DNA of 50,290 bases from assembly GCA_003164675.1 (NCBI GenBank), contig PLTX01000112.1, forward strand, positions 37,389-87,678, in the 5' to 3' direction. The notes beneath the pieces were generated by a model. That model was given only the letters and a program-made list of their open reading frames with translations. It was not told where the DNA came from and searched no databases. Of this stretch, positions 1 to 7,357 are shown one piece after another (position 1 is the first letter of the stretch; every line of letters begins with the position of its first letter). The position numbers and the translations under genes are program-made. The stretch comes from Verrucomicrobiota bacterium (GTDB taxonomy: Bacteria; Verrucomicrobiota; Verrucomicrobiia; Palsa-1439).

Positions 1-1233
1 CGCGAGCACAAGCCCGACGCCATCGGCCTGTCCGGCCTGCTCGTGAAAAGCGCCCAGCAAATGGTCATCACCGCAGGCGACCTGAAACAGGCGGGGATCA
101 CCGTCCCCTTGCTCGTCGGCGGCGCCGCCCTCAGCGACAAGTTTACCCGCACCCGCATCGCGCCCAGCTACGAGCGCGTCGTCGTGTATTGCAAGGACGC
201 CATGACCGGCTTGTCGATCATGAACCGGCTCATGGACCCCGCTGAACGGGACAAGGTCGCACAGGACCACTTGCCGTCTGGAGGGCCGAGCTCCCGCGAG
301 GCCGCAGCCGTTGACGAATTTCCCGAGACGACCGAACGCAGCAGCCGCGTGCGCATCCTGCCCCCGCGTCCCGCGCCCTACCCCGACCGCAAATTGCGCG
401 ACGTGCCCCAGCTCCGCGAGCTTTGGGAATACATCAACCCACAGATGCTCTACGTTCGCCATCTCGGCTTCAAATCCAATTTCGAGAAGGCGCTGGCCGC
501 CCGCGACCCGAAGGCGCTGGAATTGCAGAATTTGGTGGAGGACGTCAAAGTCGAGGCCGCCAAGTTCATGAAGGTCAAAGCCGTCTGGCAATTTTTTGAT
601 GCCGAGGCGGAGGGGAACTCAATCAAGTTGTTTGGAGGGCGAGCCTCCCGGCAAGCCGAAGAGGACGGTTCGGCAGGAGCCTCACCCTCCCAGCCGGGAG
701 AGGGGCAACTTCTCCACACATTCCATTTCCACCGCCAACGCAAACCTGACGGCCTATGTCTCGCCGATTACGTCATGCCCCCAGCGCACGCGTCCCTGCT
801 TGCGAACTACGATTCCGTCGCCCTCTTCGTCGTCGGCGCGGGTACCGGTATCCGCCAATGCGCCGAGGAATACAAAGCCCGGGGCGAATACCTGAAATCG
901 CACGCCCTGCAAGCGCTCGCCATCGAGACCGCCGAAGCCTGCGCCGAATGGCTCCATCGCCGCCTCCGCGAGGACTGGGGTTTCCCCGATCCAGCCGAGA
1001 CAACCATGATCGACCGCTTCCAGGCCCGATATCAGGGCAAACGCTATAGCTTCGGCTACCCCGCCTGCCCCGCGTTGGAGGATCAAGCGGGTATCTGGAA
1101 GCTCTTGAGGCCGGAAGACATCGGCGTCCAGTTGACAGAGGGGTTCATGATGGATCCGGAGGCGTCGGTCAGTGCGCTCGTATTTCATCATCCGGATTGT
1201 ACGTATTTCGGCGTCGGAGACGTGCAAGACTGA
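1..1233 (+). CDS. metH: Cobalamin-dependent methionine synthase, C-terminal part (5' end outside window)
   Basis: This is the C-terminal portion of MetH, which transfers a methyl group from methyltetrahydrofolate to homocysteine through B12. The frame is open from base 1, so the gene begins upstream; the GTG at 43 is not a real start. The first 70 or so codons are the end of the B12-binding domain (GLSGLLVKSAQQM, then VPLLVGGAALS). The rest is the AdoMet reactivation domain, with the motifs VWQFFDAEAEGNSI, RQRKPDGLCLADYV, GKRYSFGYPACP and a C-terminal GFMMDPEASVSALVFHHP stretch. Two low-complexity segments, at about bases 271-312 and 628-712, interrupt otherwise conserved sequence and match repeat families found between genes in this window. 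The second lies between SIKLF and FHFHRQRK, where I expect only a short loop. Family assignment is firm; the effect of the inserts on activity is unknown. Confidence 0.93.
   Translation, partial: REHKPDAIGLSGLLVKSAQQMVITAGDLKQAGITVPLLVGGAALSDKFTRTRIAPSYERVVVYCKDAMTGLSIMNRLMDPAERDKVAQDHLPSGGPSSREAAAVDEFPETTERSSRVRILPPRPAPYPDRKLRDVPQLRELWEYINPQMLYVRHLGFKSNFEKALAARDPKALELQNLVEDVKVEAAKFMKVKAVWQFFDAEAEGNSIKLFGGRASRQAEEDGSAGASPSQPGEGQLLHTFHFHRQRKPDGLCLADYVMPPAHASLLANYDSVALFVVGAGTGIRQCAEEYKARGEYLKSHALQALAIETAEACAEWLHRRLREDWGFPDPAETTMIDRFQARYQGKRYSFGYPACPALEDQAGIWKLLRPEDIGVQLTEGFMMDPEASVSALVFHHPDCTYFGVGDVQD
271..312 (+). repeat. In-frame repeat insert 1 in metH (GGAGGG family)
   Basis: The segment contains TCTGGAGGGCCGAGCTCCCG, related to intergenic copies at 16528-16556 and 49391-49419, which read TCGGAGGGTCGGGCTCCCGC or close to it. 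In metH it is read as LPSGGPSSREAAAV and sits in the linker between the B12 domain and the activation domain. The frame is kept. Confidence 0.55.
628..712 (+). repeat. In-frame repeat insert 2 in metH (GGAGGG family)
   Basis: Bases 632-652 are identical over 21 positions to 16343-16363 in the intergenic repeat island (core GGAGGGCGAGCCTCCCGGC). The insert is read as a Gly/Ala/Ser-rich stretch of about 28 residues (GGRASRQAEEDGSAGASPS) placed between two conserved strands of the AdoMet-binding domain. It carries short dyads (GGAGG/CCTCC and CTCCC/GGGAG). Confidence 0.75.
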
Positions 1234-1246
1234 AGACGTGCGAATA

Positions 1247-1705
1247 CTATGAAAGGAGCCACCACTTCTCATAATTCTTGCGGTACGGCCGTGTTTTTTC
1301 CGTCTTCTCCTGAATGCAGTGCCTGATGTTCTGCGAATACAACTGTTTGACCCATCCGCCACTATCCCAATCTGACCAACTCGCGATCCGAAAACGCTCA
1401 CGCGACTTCCGATTTGCGGTGAGGACTGTTAAGGAGACGTTGGCCAAGAGTTGAACCTCGTAGGGCGTCGCCGGCATTGTCCGAAGGAACTCCGTCAGCT
1501 CGCGCTTTGCGTGTTGCTTGATAGAACTGAGTCTTCCAATAGGTCTTTTGAAGCGGTAGGCGATCCAATAGGATTGGACCTCGTTGGGCTCAGTGAATTC
1601 AGCAAGGACACTAGCGAATGACTGCCGCAGGGGAACTTGATCCTGTTCCAAGCCCGTCCCGGTTCCGTCGCGAAAGTAGTTCTCATTCAGCCGCCGCACT
1701 TCCAC
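1247..1705 (-). CDS. Conserved-looking hypothetical protein, probably N-terminally truncated
   Basis: I do not recognise this 152-residue protein. Its composition is normal for a protein (YWIAYRFKRPIGRL, FRIASWSDWDSGGWVKQLYS). Coding-like sequence continues upstream of the GTG at 1705 in the same frame for about 38 codons (AFDYLIASGHEGIVCEPDG, then VPPDFSIGGVVAVEVRRLNE) until a TGA at 1820-1822, and no ATG lies in that stretch. The visible start is therefore probably not the original one. Either the N-terminus was lost or a frameshift lies near 1820. The gene is convergent with metH and ends 14 bases after it. Confidence 0.5.
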   Translation of the reverse strand: MEVRRLNENYFRDGTGTGLEQDQVPLRQSFASVLAEFTEPNEVQSYWIAYRFKRPIGRLSSIKQHAKRELTEFLRTMPATPYEVQLLANVSLTVLTANRKSRERFRIASWSDWDSGGWVKQLYSQNIRHCIQEKTEKTRPYRKNYEKWWLLS

Positions 1706-1942
1706 AGCGACAACGCCTCCTATTGAGAAATCGGGGGGGACATTGCCATCAGGCTCGCAGACAATTCCCTCGTGTCCGGAAGCTATGAGATAGTCGAAGG
1801 CAATTCGCTCTTCGGGTTCTCATCGATGCGATTGGCGGGTCACCGGAGGATGCTCCGACAGTCGACATCAGCAAACCATCCGAATGGGACAGGGTCGTTG
1901 TCGTCAATTCATCGACGAAAGACAAACACTTCGAGCTTTAGC

Positions 1943-2233
1943 TTAGCCGTGGAGCGCGTCGAGAACGGCGCGGGGGTTGCGTGAAGCGATCTTGAGCAAG
2001 GCGCGGGCGGGACCGCGCGGATGACGGCGGCCTTGCTCCCAATTCTGCAACGTCGTCACGCTCACGCCAATCATGCGGGCAAACTGTCCCTGCGAAACGG
2101 CGAGATCGCGGCGGATTCCCTTGATGTCGGGAGCGAAGAACTTGGCGATGCGCGATGGTTTGCGCTGTCCCTTGGCAATCTCGCCAGCCTGCTTGACGCT
2201 CTCCAGTAGCTTCCGAAATTCCTTGTCCTTCAT
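1943..2233 (-). CDS. higA: XRE/HigA-type antitoxin with helix-turn-helix
   Basis: This 96-residue protein has an Xre-type helix-turn-helix in its C-terminal half (SQGQFARMIGVSVTTLQNWE, about residues 46-65), followed by GRRHPRGPARALLKIASRNP, the usual tail of HigA/NadS-type antitoxins. It is the second gene of a toxin-antitoxin operon: its ATG overlaps the toxin stop codon (ATGA at 2230-2233), so translation is probably coupled. In this family the antitoxin binds and neutralises the toxin and represses the shared promoter, and the palindromes at 2556-2579 fit that role. The gene symbol reflects family resemblance only. Confidence 0.82.
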   Translation of the reverse strand: MKDKEFRKLLESVKQAGEIAKGQRKPSRIAKFFAPDIKGIRRDLAVSQGQFARMIGVSVTTLQNWEQGRRHPRGPARALLKIASRNPRAVLDALHG

Positions 2234-2553
2234 TTTAACGACTCCTTCACGATTGCCCGCAATTGTTTGAGTTGAGCGGGTGTCAAATCTTCCTGCTCAT
2301 TCTTCTTGTAGGGCAGCAGCATGTAAATCCGATTGGCCGCGTCCCAATAATAGATCACGCGCAGCCCGCCGCGTTTGCCTCGCCCCGGTATCTCCCAGCG
2401 GATTTTCCGCAACCCGCCGCTGCCTCGGATGACGTCGCCGGTATCTGGACGGAGAAACAGGGCGAACTGCAGCCGCCGGTAGCTGTCCTCGGGCAAAAGT
2501 CTGATGATCTCCTTGGTGAAGACCGGTGTCTCAATGAACTCCACATGGGTCAC
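2230..2553 (-). CDS. higB: RelE/HigB-type mRNA-interferase toxin
   Basis: This 107-residue protein has the pattern of RelE/HigB-type toxins: FIETPVFTKEIIRLLPEDSY, then GSGGLRKIRWEIPGRGKRGG and VIYYWDAANRIYMLLPYKKN. In the family these proteins cut mRNA on the ribosome. The toxin comes before the antitoxin, the order typical of HigBA. The start is GTG at 2553 or the GTG at 2544; neither has a clear Shine-Dalgarno sequence. The palindromic operator begins only 2 bases upstream of the first of these, which favours a very short leader. Length and order both fit an intact pair. Confidence 0.82.
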   Translation of the reverse strand: MTHVEFIETPVFTKEIIRLLPEDSYRRLQFALFLRPDTGDVIRGSGGLRKIRWEIPGRGKRGGLRVIYYWDAANRIYMLLPYKKNEQEDLTPAQLKQLRAIVKESLK

Positions 2554-2555
2554 TA

Positions 2556-2579
2556 TACGTCATTGACGTAGTACGTCAA
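2556..2579 (-). promoter_or_regulatory. Overlapping palindromes, probable operator of the toxin-antitoxin operon
   Basis: Two perfect palindromes overlap here: TACGTCA-T-TGACGTA (2556-2570) and TTGACGTA-G-TACGTCAA (2563-2579). Together they give three alternating half-sites of TGACGTA, directly upstream of the toxin start. This is the expected place for autoregulation by the XRE antitoxin. Binding itself is inferred. Confidence 0.7.
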
Positions 2580-2671
2580 GTACAACGATGGCCAATCGGG
2601 AAGTCTCGCCGAAAGAAACGTCCCCGCCGTGCGCGGATCAGCCGTTTGCTCATTGTTCGGACCATACAGGC

Positions 2672-2935
2672 TCAACGGAAGTAGAGCTTCTCGATAATCA
2701 CGACGCACAGCGCAATTCCCAATCCCCAGAGGGCACCGCAGAACAACAGCCACACCGTCCGGCGTTCTCGCAGCGCCATCTGTTGCGCGTGAACTTCCTT
2801 GAGGCGCGCGATTTCCTGCGCATGACGCTCCTCCGTGGCGCGTGCTTCGTCACGGAGAAGTTCGACGTGTTCCCTGGGGATCGGGGCGCTTCCGTGCTCT
2901 CGAATCAGTTTATCAACCAATTCCACGAGTGCCAT
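2672..2935 (-). CDS. Small coiled-coil protein with C-terminal membrane anchor
   Basis: This is an 87-residue protein starting MALVELVDKLIREHG at the ATG at 2935. GGAGG lies 9 bases upstream of that ATG, so I prefer it to a longer open frame that runs to 3010. Residues about 22-55 are charged and heptad-like (DEARATEERHAQEIARLKEV), suggesting a coiled coil. Residues about 62-82 form one transmembrane helix (VWLLFCGALWGLGIALCVVI), followed by a short basic tail. No family is recognised. The layout suggests a small inner-membrane or tail-anchored protein. It is on the same strand as the toxin-antitoxin pair, about 120 bases upstream of it, but a functional link is not evident. Confidence 0.6.
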   Translation of the reverse strand: MALVELVDKLIREHGSAPIPREHVELLRDEARATEERHAQEIARLKEVHAQQMALRERRTVWLLFCGALWGLGIALCVVIIEKLYFR

Positions 2936-3140
2936 AATGCGGTCCCTCCAGTGAGTCGGGGTTGTCGAACAATCAGGTGACAGGCACAATCCTACTGGGC
3001 GTGATCGCATCGGTCAACGATTTCAGGCTTGGTAGGACGTTGGGGTCACGTCCAATGGGCGTGTTGCCCGGCTGAGGCAGACGTGCGGTCAAGCCAAGCG
3101 GCGCGGTCGGGAGACCTGCGCCGAACAAGAGAATAGATGA

Positions 3141-3205
3141 ACGGGCAAGATGCCCGTTCTACTTTGGGGCAATACAGGCGCGATGCCCGTTCTACTTTGG
3201 GCAAT
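3141..3205. repeat. Short dispersed repeats with a palindrome
   Basis: Two direct copies of GATGCCCGTTCTACTTTGGG lie at 3149-3168 and 3182-3201. The first overlaps a perfect palindrome, ACGGGCA-AGA-TGCCCGT (3141-3157). I see no gene between 3011 and 3784; the stretch holds these repeats, the tandem array at 3318 and otherwise unremarkable sequence. Confidence 0.7.
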
Positions 3206-3317
3206 CGGTTATGGAGATTGTGTATTGACATTGTTATCGGGGTGGGATAAGATGGCGGCGGTTGTGGCTGTTCTTTGACATAAGGCGCCAGGCCCGGCAT
3301 GGATGCTGGGGAGTGGC

Positions 3318-3415
3318 CGATGGCTGATGGCCGATGGCCGATGGCTGATGGCTGATGGCTGATGGCCGATGGCTGATGGCTGATGGCTGATGGCCGATGG
3401 CCGATGGCTGATGGT
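3318..3415. repeat. Tandem array of a 7-bp unit, 14 copies
   Basis: Fourteen head-to-tail copies of YGATGGC (CGATGGC or TGATGGC; the last ends in T) fill 98 bases. Because 7 is not a multiple of 3, every frame of the array reads through a 7-residue period, which creates a spurious repetitive ORF on the minus strand. It is a variable-number tandem repeat about 370 bases upstream of the FKBP gene. Confidence 0.95.
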
Positions 3416-3784
3416 TGAGCGGCTTTCGACGAAAAAAAGGGGCGACGGGTTACCACTTTCGGAGAGGGGAGCCCGGTAGAAAGTGGATTTGGACAAAACA
3501 AACCCAAACTTTTTTGGCAACCTCGTCGTCGCACTGGCCTGCGATGCAGTTGGTTGCGAAGACGGCAACCCTGTTTTTCGCGTTGGGTTTGTTTGGGTTT
3601 GTTCAGCCATTTTTGGGTTTGTTTTAGCACTTCGGCGATGTTTTCTTGCGTTGCGGAGGCCTAAAACGCGCGTCGAACGTTGTGGTTTGGCGGGCGCTAC
3701 CTCGTCGAGGCGATGGTGGCGGGCTGCTCGCTGCCGTTGGAGCCGCTGCTTGCAATCGCTATTCGCAGCCGCTAAAGTTCCCGT

Positions 3785-4324
3785 ATGAAATTGAATCCGC
3801 TTGTTCCGAAATTCGTACTCATTGGTTGCTTCGGCGTCCTCGCCGTGGGTTGTTCGCAGAGCGAGGCGCCCAAACAAGACCAACAGCCAGCGGCTGCTGC
3901 AACAACTCAATCAGCGTCCGATGCCGTATCACCGCCGCCCATCGCGGCAACACCTCAACCAGCGGCCGCTGCTGCGGCGCCGCAACCGGGAGCTAATGTG
4001 ACCGAATTGAAAATGGAAGATACGAAGGTCGGCACGGGTGACGTGGCCGGTACGGGCAAGAGCGTGACGGTTCACTATACGGGCTGGCTCACCAACGGCA
4101 CCAAGTTCGATTCGTCCAAGGACCACGGACAGCCCTTCACCTTTCAAGTCGGAGCCGGTCAGGTCATCAAGGGCTGGGACCAGGGCGTTGTGGGAATGAA
4201 AGTGGGCGGCGTGCGCAAGCTCACCATCCCGCCGAGCCTGGCCTATGGCGCCAACGGCGCGGGCGGCGTGATTCCTCCCAATGCCACGCTCGTGTTCGAA
4301 GTCGAACTCCTGGGCGTGAACTAA
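3785..4324 (+). CDS. FKBP-type peptidyl-prolyl isomerase, lipoprotein
   Basis: This 179-residue secreted lipoprotein catalyses cis-trans isomerisation of proline bonds, probably in the periplasm. Its signal peptide ends in a lipobox, LAVGC, with Cys23 as the lipidation site. An Ala/Gln/Pro-rich linker follows (about 30-70), and then one FKBP domain (about 72-179) with the landmarks VTVHYTGWLTNGTKFDSS, VIKGWDQGVVGMKVGG, RKLTIPPSLAYG and LVFEVELLGVN. All the usual aromatic pocket residues (Tyr, Phe, Trp) appear to be present. The enzyme class is clear; the clients are unknown. Confidence 0.93.
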   Translation: MKLNPLVPKFVLIGCFGVLAVGCSQSEAPKQDQQPAAAATTQSASDAVSPPPIAATPQPAAAAAAPQPGANVTELKMEDTKVGTGDVAGTGKSVTVHYTGWLTNGTKFDSSKDHGQPFTFQVGAGQVIKGWDQGVVGMKVGGVRKLTIPPSLAYGANGAGGVIPPNATLVFEVELLGVN

Positions 4325-4413
4325 ATCCCGGCCACGATGGCGGTTGCCGTGCCGGAAGCTTCTGGCACCCTCACCGCACTATTTCATAGACCAATGAATC
4401 CGGAAGGCGCGAA

Positions 4414-4779
4414 ATGAAGCGAATCGTGATGGTCATGCTGACGGTTCTGGCCTTGGGGTGTCATACCCCGTCGAAAAAGGAAAAGGACCTGTCGATGGCC
4501 AAGCAACTGGAGCTGGAGCAGACAACCCGTCGTCTGCGATATCTCGAAGCCCATCCCGAGCTTTTGCCGGTGGTCAAGAAAGCCATTTGGCACGGAGATG
4601 TTGTGCCCGGAATGACCGAATCCGACGTCCGGGCCTCCATCGGAGAGCCCGACCAAATCAGCAGCACCGAGACGGAACATGGCACCCGTGAGCAGTGGTA
4701 TTATAAAACCGGGTCGCCCGCAAAGGAGTATTTGAATTTCGATGACGGCACTCTCACCAGCTGGCAATCGGGCCACTAG
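4414..4779 (+). CDS. Small lipoprotein with BamE/SmpA-like domain
   Basis: This 121-residue protein has a short lipoprotein signal ending in VLALGC (Cys16). A charged helical stretch (KEKDLSMAKQLELEQTTRRL) follows, then a C-terminal region with VVPGMTESDVRASIGEPDQI and a QWYYKTGSPAKEYLNFDDGTL-type ending. The pattern G-M-(T/S)-x-x-(D/E)-V-x-x-x-(I/L)-G-x-P is typical of the BamE/SmpA-like fold, found in outer-membrane assembly factors and many unrelated small lipoproteins. It follows the FKBP gene on the same strand after 89 bases, so the two may be co-transcribed. The role is otherwise unknown. Confidence 0.72.
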   Translation: MKRIVMVMLTVLALGCHTPSKKEKDLSMAKQLELEQTTRRLRYLEAHPELLPVVKKAIWHGDVVPGMTESDVRASIGEPDQISSTETEHGTREQWYYKTGSPAKEYLNFDDGTLTSWQSGH

Positions 4780-4891
4780 TCGGGCCATTCAACAGCGCCA
4801 CAGAGAACGCAGACTCGTTGTCAGGAACGCCGCGCCAAAACGCCCGCAGCTCCGCCGCAATATAAGGGGCCGACCAGAGCTTGAACTCACA

Positions 4892-4959
4892 CTGCACCTC
4901 CCCAATTAGGACATTGCCCGAATTTGCATCCATACGCGTTGATTCGCAGTGAGGTGCAG
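4892..4959. repeat. Inverted repeat enclosing an AATTAGGACA motif
   Basis: CTGCACCTC (4892-4900) is the exact reverse complement of GAGGTGCAG (4951-4959). Inside lies CCCAATTAGGACATTGCCC, a variant of the motif found at both ends of the truncated insertion sequence at 27537 and 28880. It looks like a solo dispersed element. Confidence 0.55.
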
Positions 4960-5022
4960 GATGGGGAGTTGCGTTTTGGCCGGTGATTCGGTAGAAAATG
5001 GCGACGGAGGAGCACCGGATCC

Positions 5023-7326
5023 ATGGCTATGACCAACTCGTACAGATGGCGTTTCTTTCGTGCGGGTGGATTCGACCAGGTGAAATTGGACCGGGGAGCG
5101 GACGTCGCCCACCTCGACGAACTGGACCAGAAACTGTGGGTGGCGCTGGCCTGCCCGACGCGCGGGATCGAGTTCGACACCAAAACACTCGATCTTGTCG
5201 ACACGGACAAGGACGGGCGAATTCGCGCGCCGGAAATCATCGCGGCGGCGAAATGGGCAGCCAGTTGCCTGAAAAACCCCGATGATCTATTGATGTCGTC
5301 CCCTGCCCTGCCCTTGACCGCGATCAACGACGCGACACCCGAGGGCAAAACATTGTTGTCGTCGGCGCGGCAGATTCTTTCCGACCTCGGCAAGAAAAAC
5401 GCGACGGAGATCACCGTCGAGGACACCGCCGACACGACGAAGATTTTCTCGCAGACGAATTTCAACGGTGACGGCATCATTCCCGTCGATGCCGCGTCGG
5501 ACGATGCTATCAGGGCGGTCATCACCGACATCATCAACTCCCTCGGCGCGGAAACCGACCGCAGCGGCAAGCCGGGCATCAACCAGGCCAAGCTCGACCA
5601 GTTTTTCGCGGATGCGGCGGCCTATTCGGATTGGTGGAAGAAAGCCGAGGGCGACGTGAAGGTGCTGCCTCTCGGCGACGCGACGCCAGCCGCGGCAACA
5701 ACGCTGAAGGCGGTCAAGGTGAAGATCGACGATTATTTTGCCCGGTGCCGCCTCGTCGCGTTCGACCCCCGCGCGCTCAGCGCGCTCAATCGTGAAGAGA
5801 AGGAGTATCTGGCCATCGCCGCCAAGGATCTTACCGCCAATTCGGTCGAGGTCGCGAGTTTCCCGCTGGCGCTGGTCGGAGCCGACCGCCCGCTGCCGTT
5901 GCGCGGCGGGGTAAACCCGGCGTGGGCAGGCGCGCTGGCACAATTTCAGGCGGAGGTAGTGAAACCGTTGATCGGCGACAAACCGACCCTCACGGAAGTT
6001 GATTGGGTGGCGTTGCTCGGCAAATTCGCCGAATACGAGGCATGGTCGGCGGGCAAAACCGGCGCGTCGGTCGAGAAACTCGGCATCAAGCGTGTGCGCG
6101 AGATCCTGTCGAGCAAGGCGAAGGACACGATTGGCGCCCTGATCGCGAAAGACAAGGCGTTGGAGCCGGAGTTCAACTCGATCGCGGCGGTGGACCGCCT
6201 GACGCGCTACTACCGCGATCTCTACAAGCTGTTGATCAATTTCGTTTCGTTCCGCGACTTTTACGGTCGCAAAGCAAAGGCCGTTTTCCAGGCGGGGACG
6301 TTGTACCTTGACCAAAGAAGTTGCGAGTTATGCATCCGCGTGGAGGACATCGCCAAGCACAGCCTGATGGCGGCGTTGAGCGGTTCGTATCTGGCCTATT
6401 GCGAATGTACGCGCAAGAGCTCGGGTGAGAAGATGACCATTGCCGCGGCGTTCACCGATGGCGACTCGGATAATCTGATGGTCGGGCGCAACGGCATCTT
6501 CTATGACCGCGCGGGACGTGACTGGGACGCGACGATTGTGAAGTTGATCGACAATCCGATCAGTCTGCGGCAGGCATTTTGGTCGCCATACAAGAAGTTG
6601 GTGCGGATGATCGAAGAACAGGTCGCCAAGCGCGCGGCCGTCGCCGACGCAGCCGTGAATACACAGTTGGCGCAAACGCCGGAGCAGGCCGCGAACGCCG
6701 AGAAAGCAACGACCGTCGCCGCCACACAGCAGGCGAAGAGATTCGACGTTGGCACGGTGGCCGCCCTGGGCGTCGCGCTCGGTTCGCTGGCAACAGCGTC
6801 CGGGCTTATCTTCGCGAAACTGGCGGACATCGCGCCCTGGAAGATGCTATTTGTTGTGCTGGGAGTCATCCTGGTGATCTCGCTGCCCGCGGTGATTATC
6901 GCGGCGCTGAAACTCCGTAAGCGCAACCTCGGCCCGATCCTCGACGCCAACGGCTGGGCCGTCAACGCCAAGGCCAAGATCAACGTCCCGTTCGGCGCGT
7001 CGCTGACGGGAGTGGCCGCGTTGCCGCCGGGCGCGCAACGTGATTTAACCGACCCGTTTGCCGAGAGCCACACAGGACGCAACAAGCTGATCGTGGCGCT
7101 CGTGGTGATGGGCGTGCTGTGGAGCATGTGGTATTTCGGCTGCGTCTTGAACTATCTGCCGCAAGGCCTGCAAGACGCGTTGCCCAAATCAGGTTACGTC
7201 CAGCGCAAGGAACAACGCGTAGCCGAAGCGAAGGCCAGGGCAGCCGCGGCGACGACGCCGGCCCCCGCACCAGCGCCTGCACCCGCTCCGCCGCCGGCTC
7301 CCGCACCGGCGCCAGCGACGCCATAA
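5023..7326 (+). CDS. Large membrane protein with EF-hand motif and Pro/Ala-rich tail
   Basis: This 767-residue protein belongs to no family I can name. Residues 60-71 form a canonical EF-hand calcium loop (DTDKDGRIRAPE, with Asp at positions 1, 3 and 5 and Glu at 12). A second, weaker loop (NFNGDGIIPVD) follows at about 146-156. A long, mostly soluble region runs to about residue 570 and includes CELCIRVEDIAKH and CECTRKSSGEK. Next come two hydrophobic helices (about 578-630), a loop, a third helix (about 687-710), and a tail of alternating Ala and Pro (about 740-767). The start is the ATG at 5023, with GGAGGAG about 12 bases upstream. It stands alone between short intergenic gaps. A calcium-responsive or envelope role is a guess. 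Confidence 0.8.
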   Translation: MAMTNSYRWRFFRAGGFDQVKLDRGADVAHLDELDQKLWVALACPTRGIEFDTKTLDLVDTDKDGRIRAPEIIAAAKWAASCLKNPDDLLMSSPALPLTAINDATPEGKTLLSSARQILSDLGKKNATEITVEDTADTTKIFSQTNFNGDGIIPVDAASDDAIRAVITDIINSLGAETDRSGKPGINQAKLDQFFADAAAYSDWWKKAEGDVKVLPLGDATPAAATTLKAVKVKIDDYFARCRLVAFDPRALSALNREEKEYLAIAAKDLTANSVEVASFPLALVGADRPLPLRGGVNPAWAGALAQFQAEVVKPLIGDKPTLTEVDWVALLGKFAEYEAWSAGKTGASVEKLGIKRVREILSSKAKDTIGALIAKDKALEPEFNSIAAVDRLTRYYRDLYKLLINFVSFRDFYGRKAKAVFQAGTLYLDQRSCELCIRVEDIAKHSLMAALSGSYLAYCECTRKSSGEKMTIAAAFTDGDSDNLMVGRNGIFYDRAGRDWDATIVKLIDNPISLRQAFWSPYKKLVRMIEEQVAKRAAVADAAVNTQLAQTPEQAANAEKATTVAATQQAKRFDVGTVAALGVALGSLATASGLIFAKLADIAPWKMLFVVLGVILVISLPAVIIAALKLRKRNLGPILDANGWAVNAKAKINVPFGASLTGVAALPPGAQRDLTDPFAESHTGRNKLIVALVVMGVLWSMWYFGCVLNYLPQGLQDALPKSGYVQRKEQRVAEAKARAAAATTPAPAPAPAPAPPPAPAPAPATP

Positions 7327-7357
7327 GTGATCGCAACGCGACGCGCTTGCGGTTAGA

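Noticed and set aside
3318-3415. Tandem repeats considered as a CRISPR array
   Set aside because: The units are 7 bp without unique spacers and no cas gene is in the window.
3209-3910. A 233-codon frame with SAISHQPSAIGHRPSAI repeats
   Set aside because: The repetitive protein is only the 7-bp tandem array read in three frames; no start signal or conserved flanks are present.
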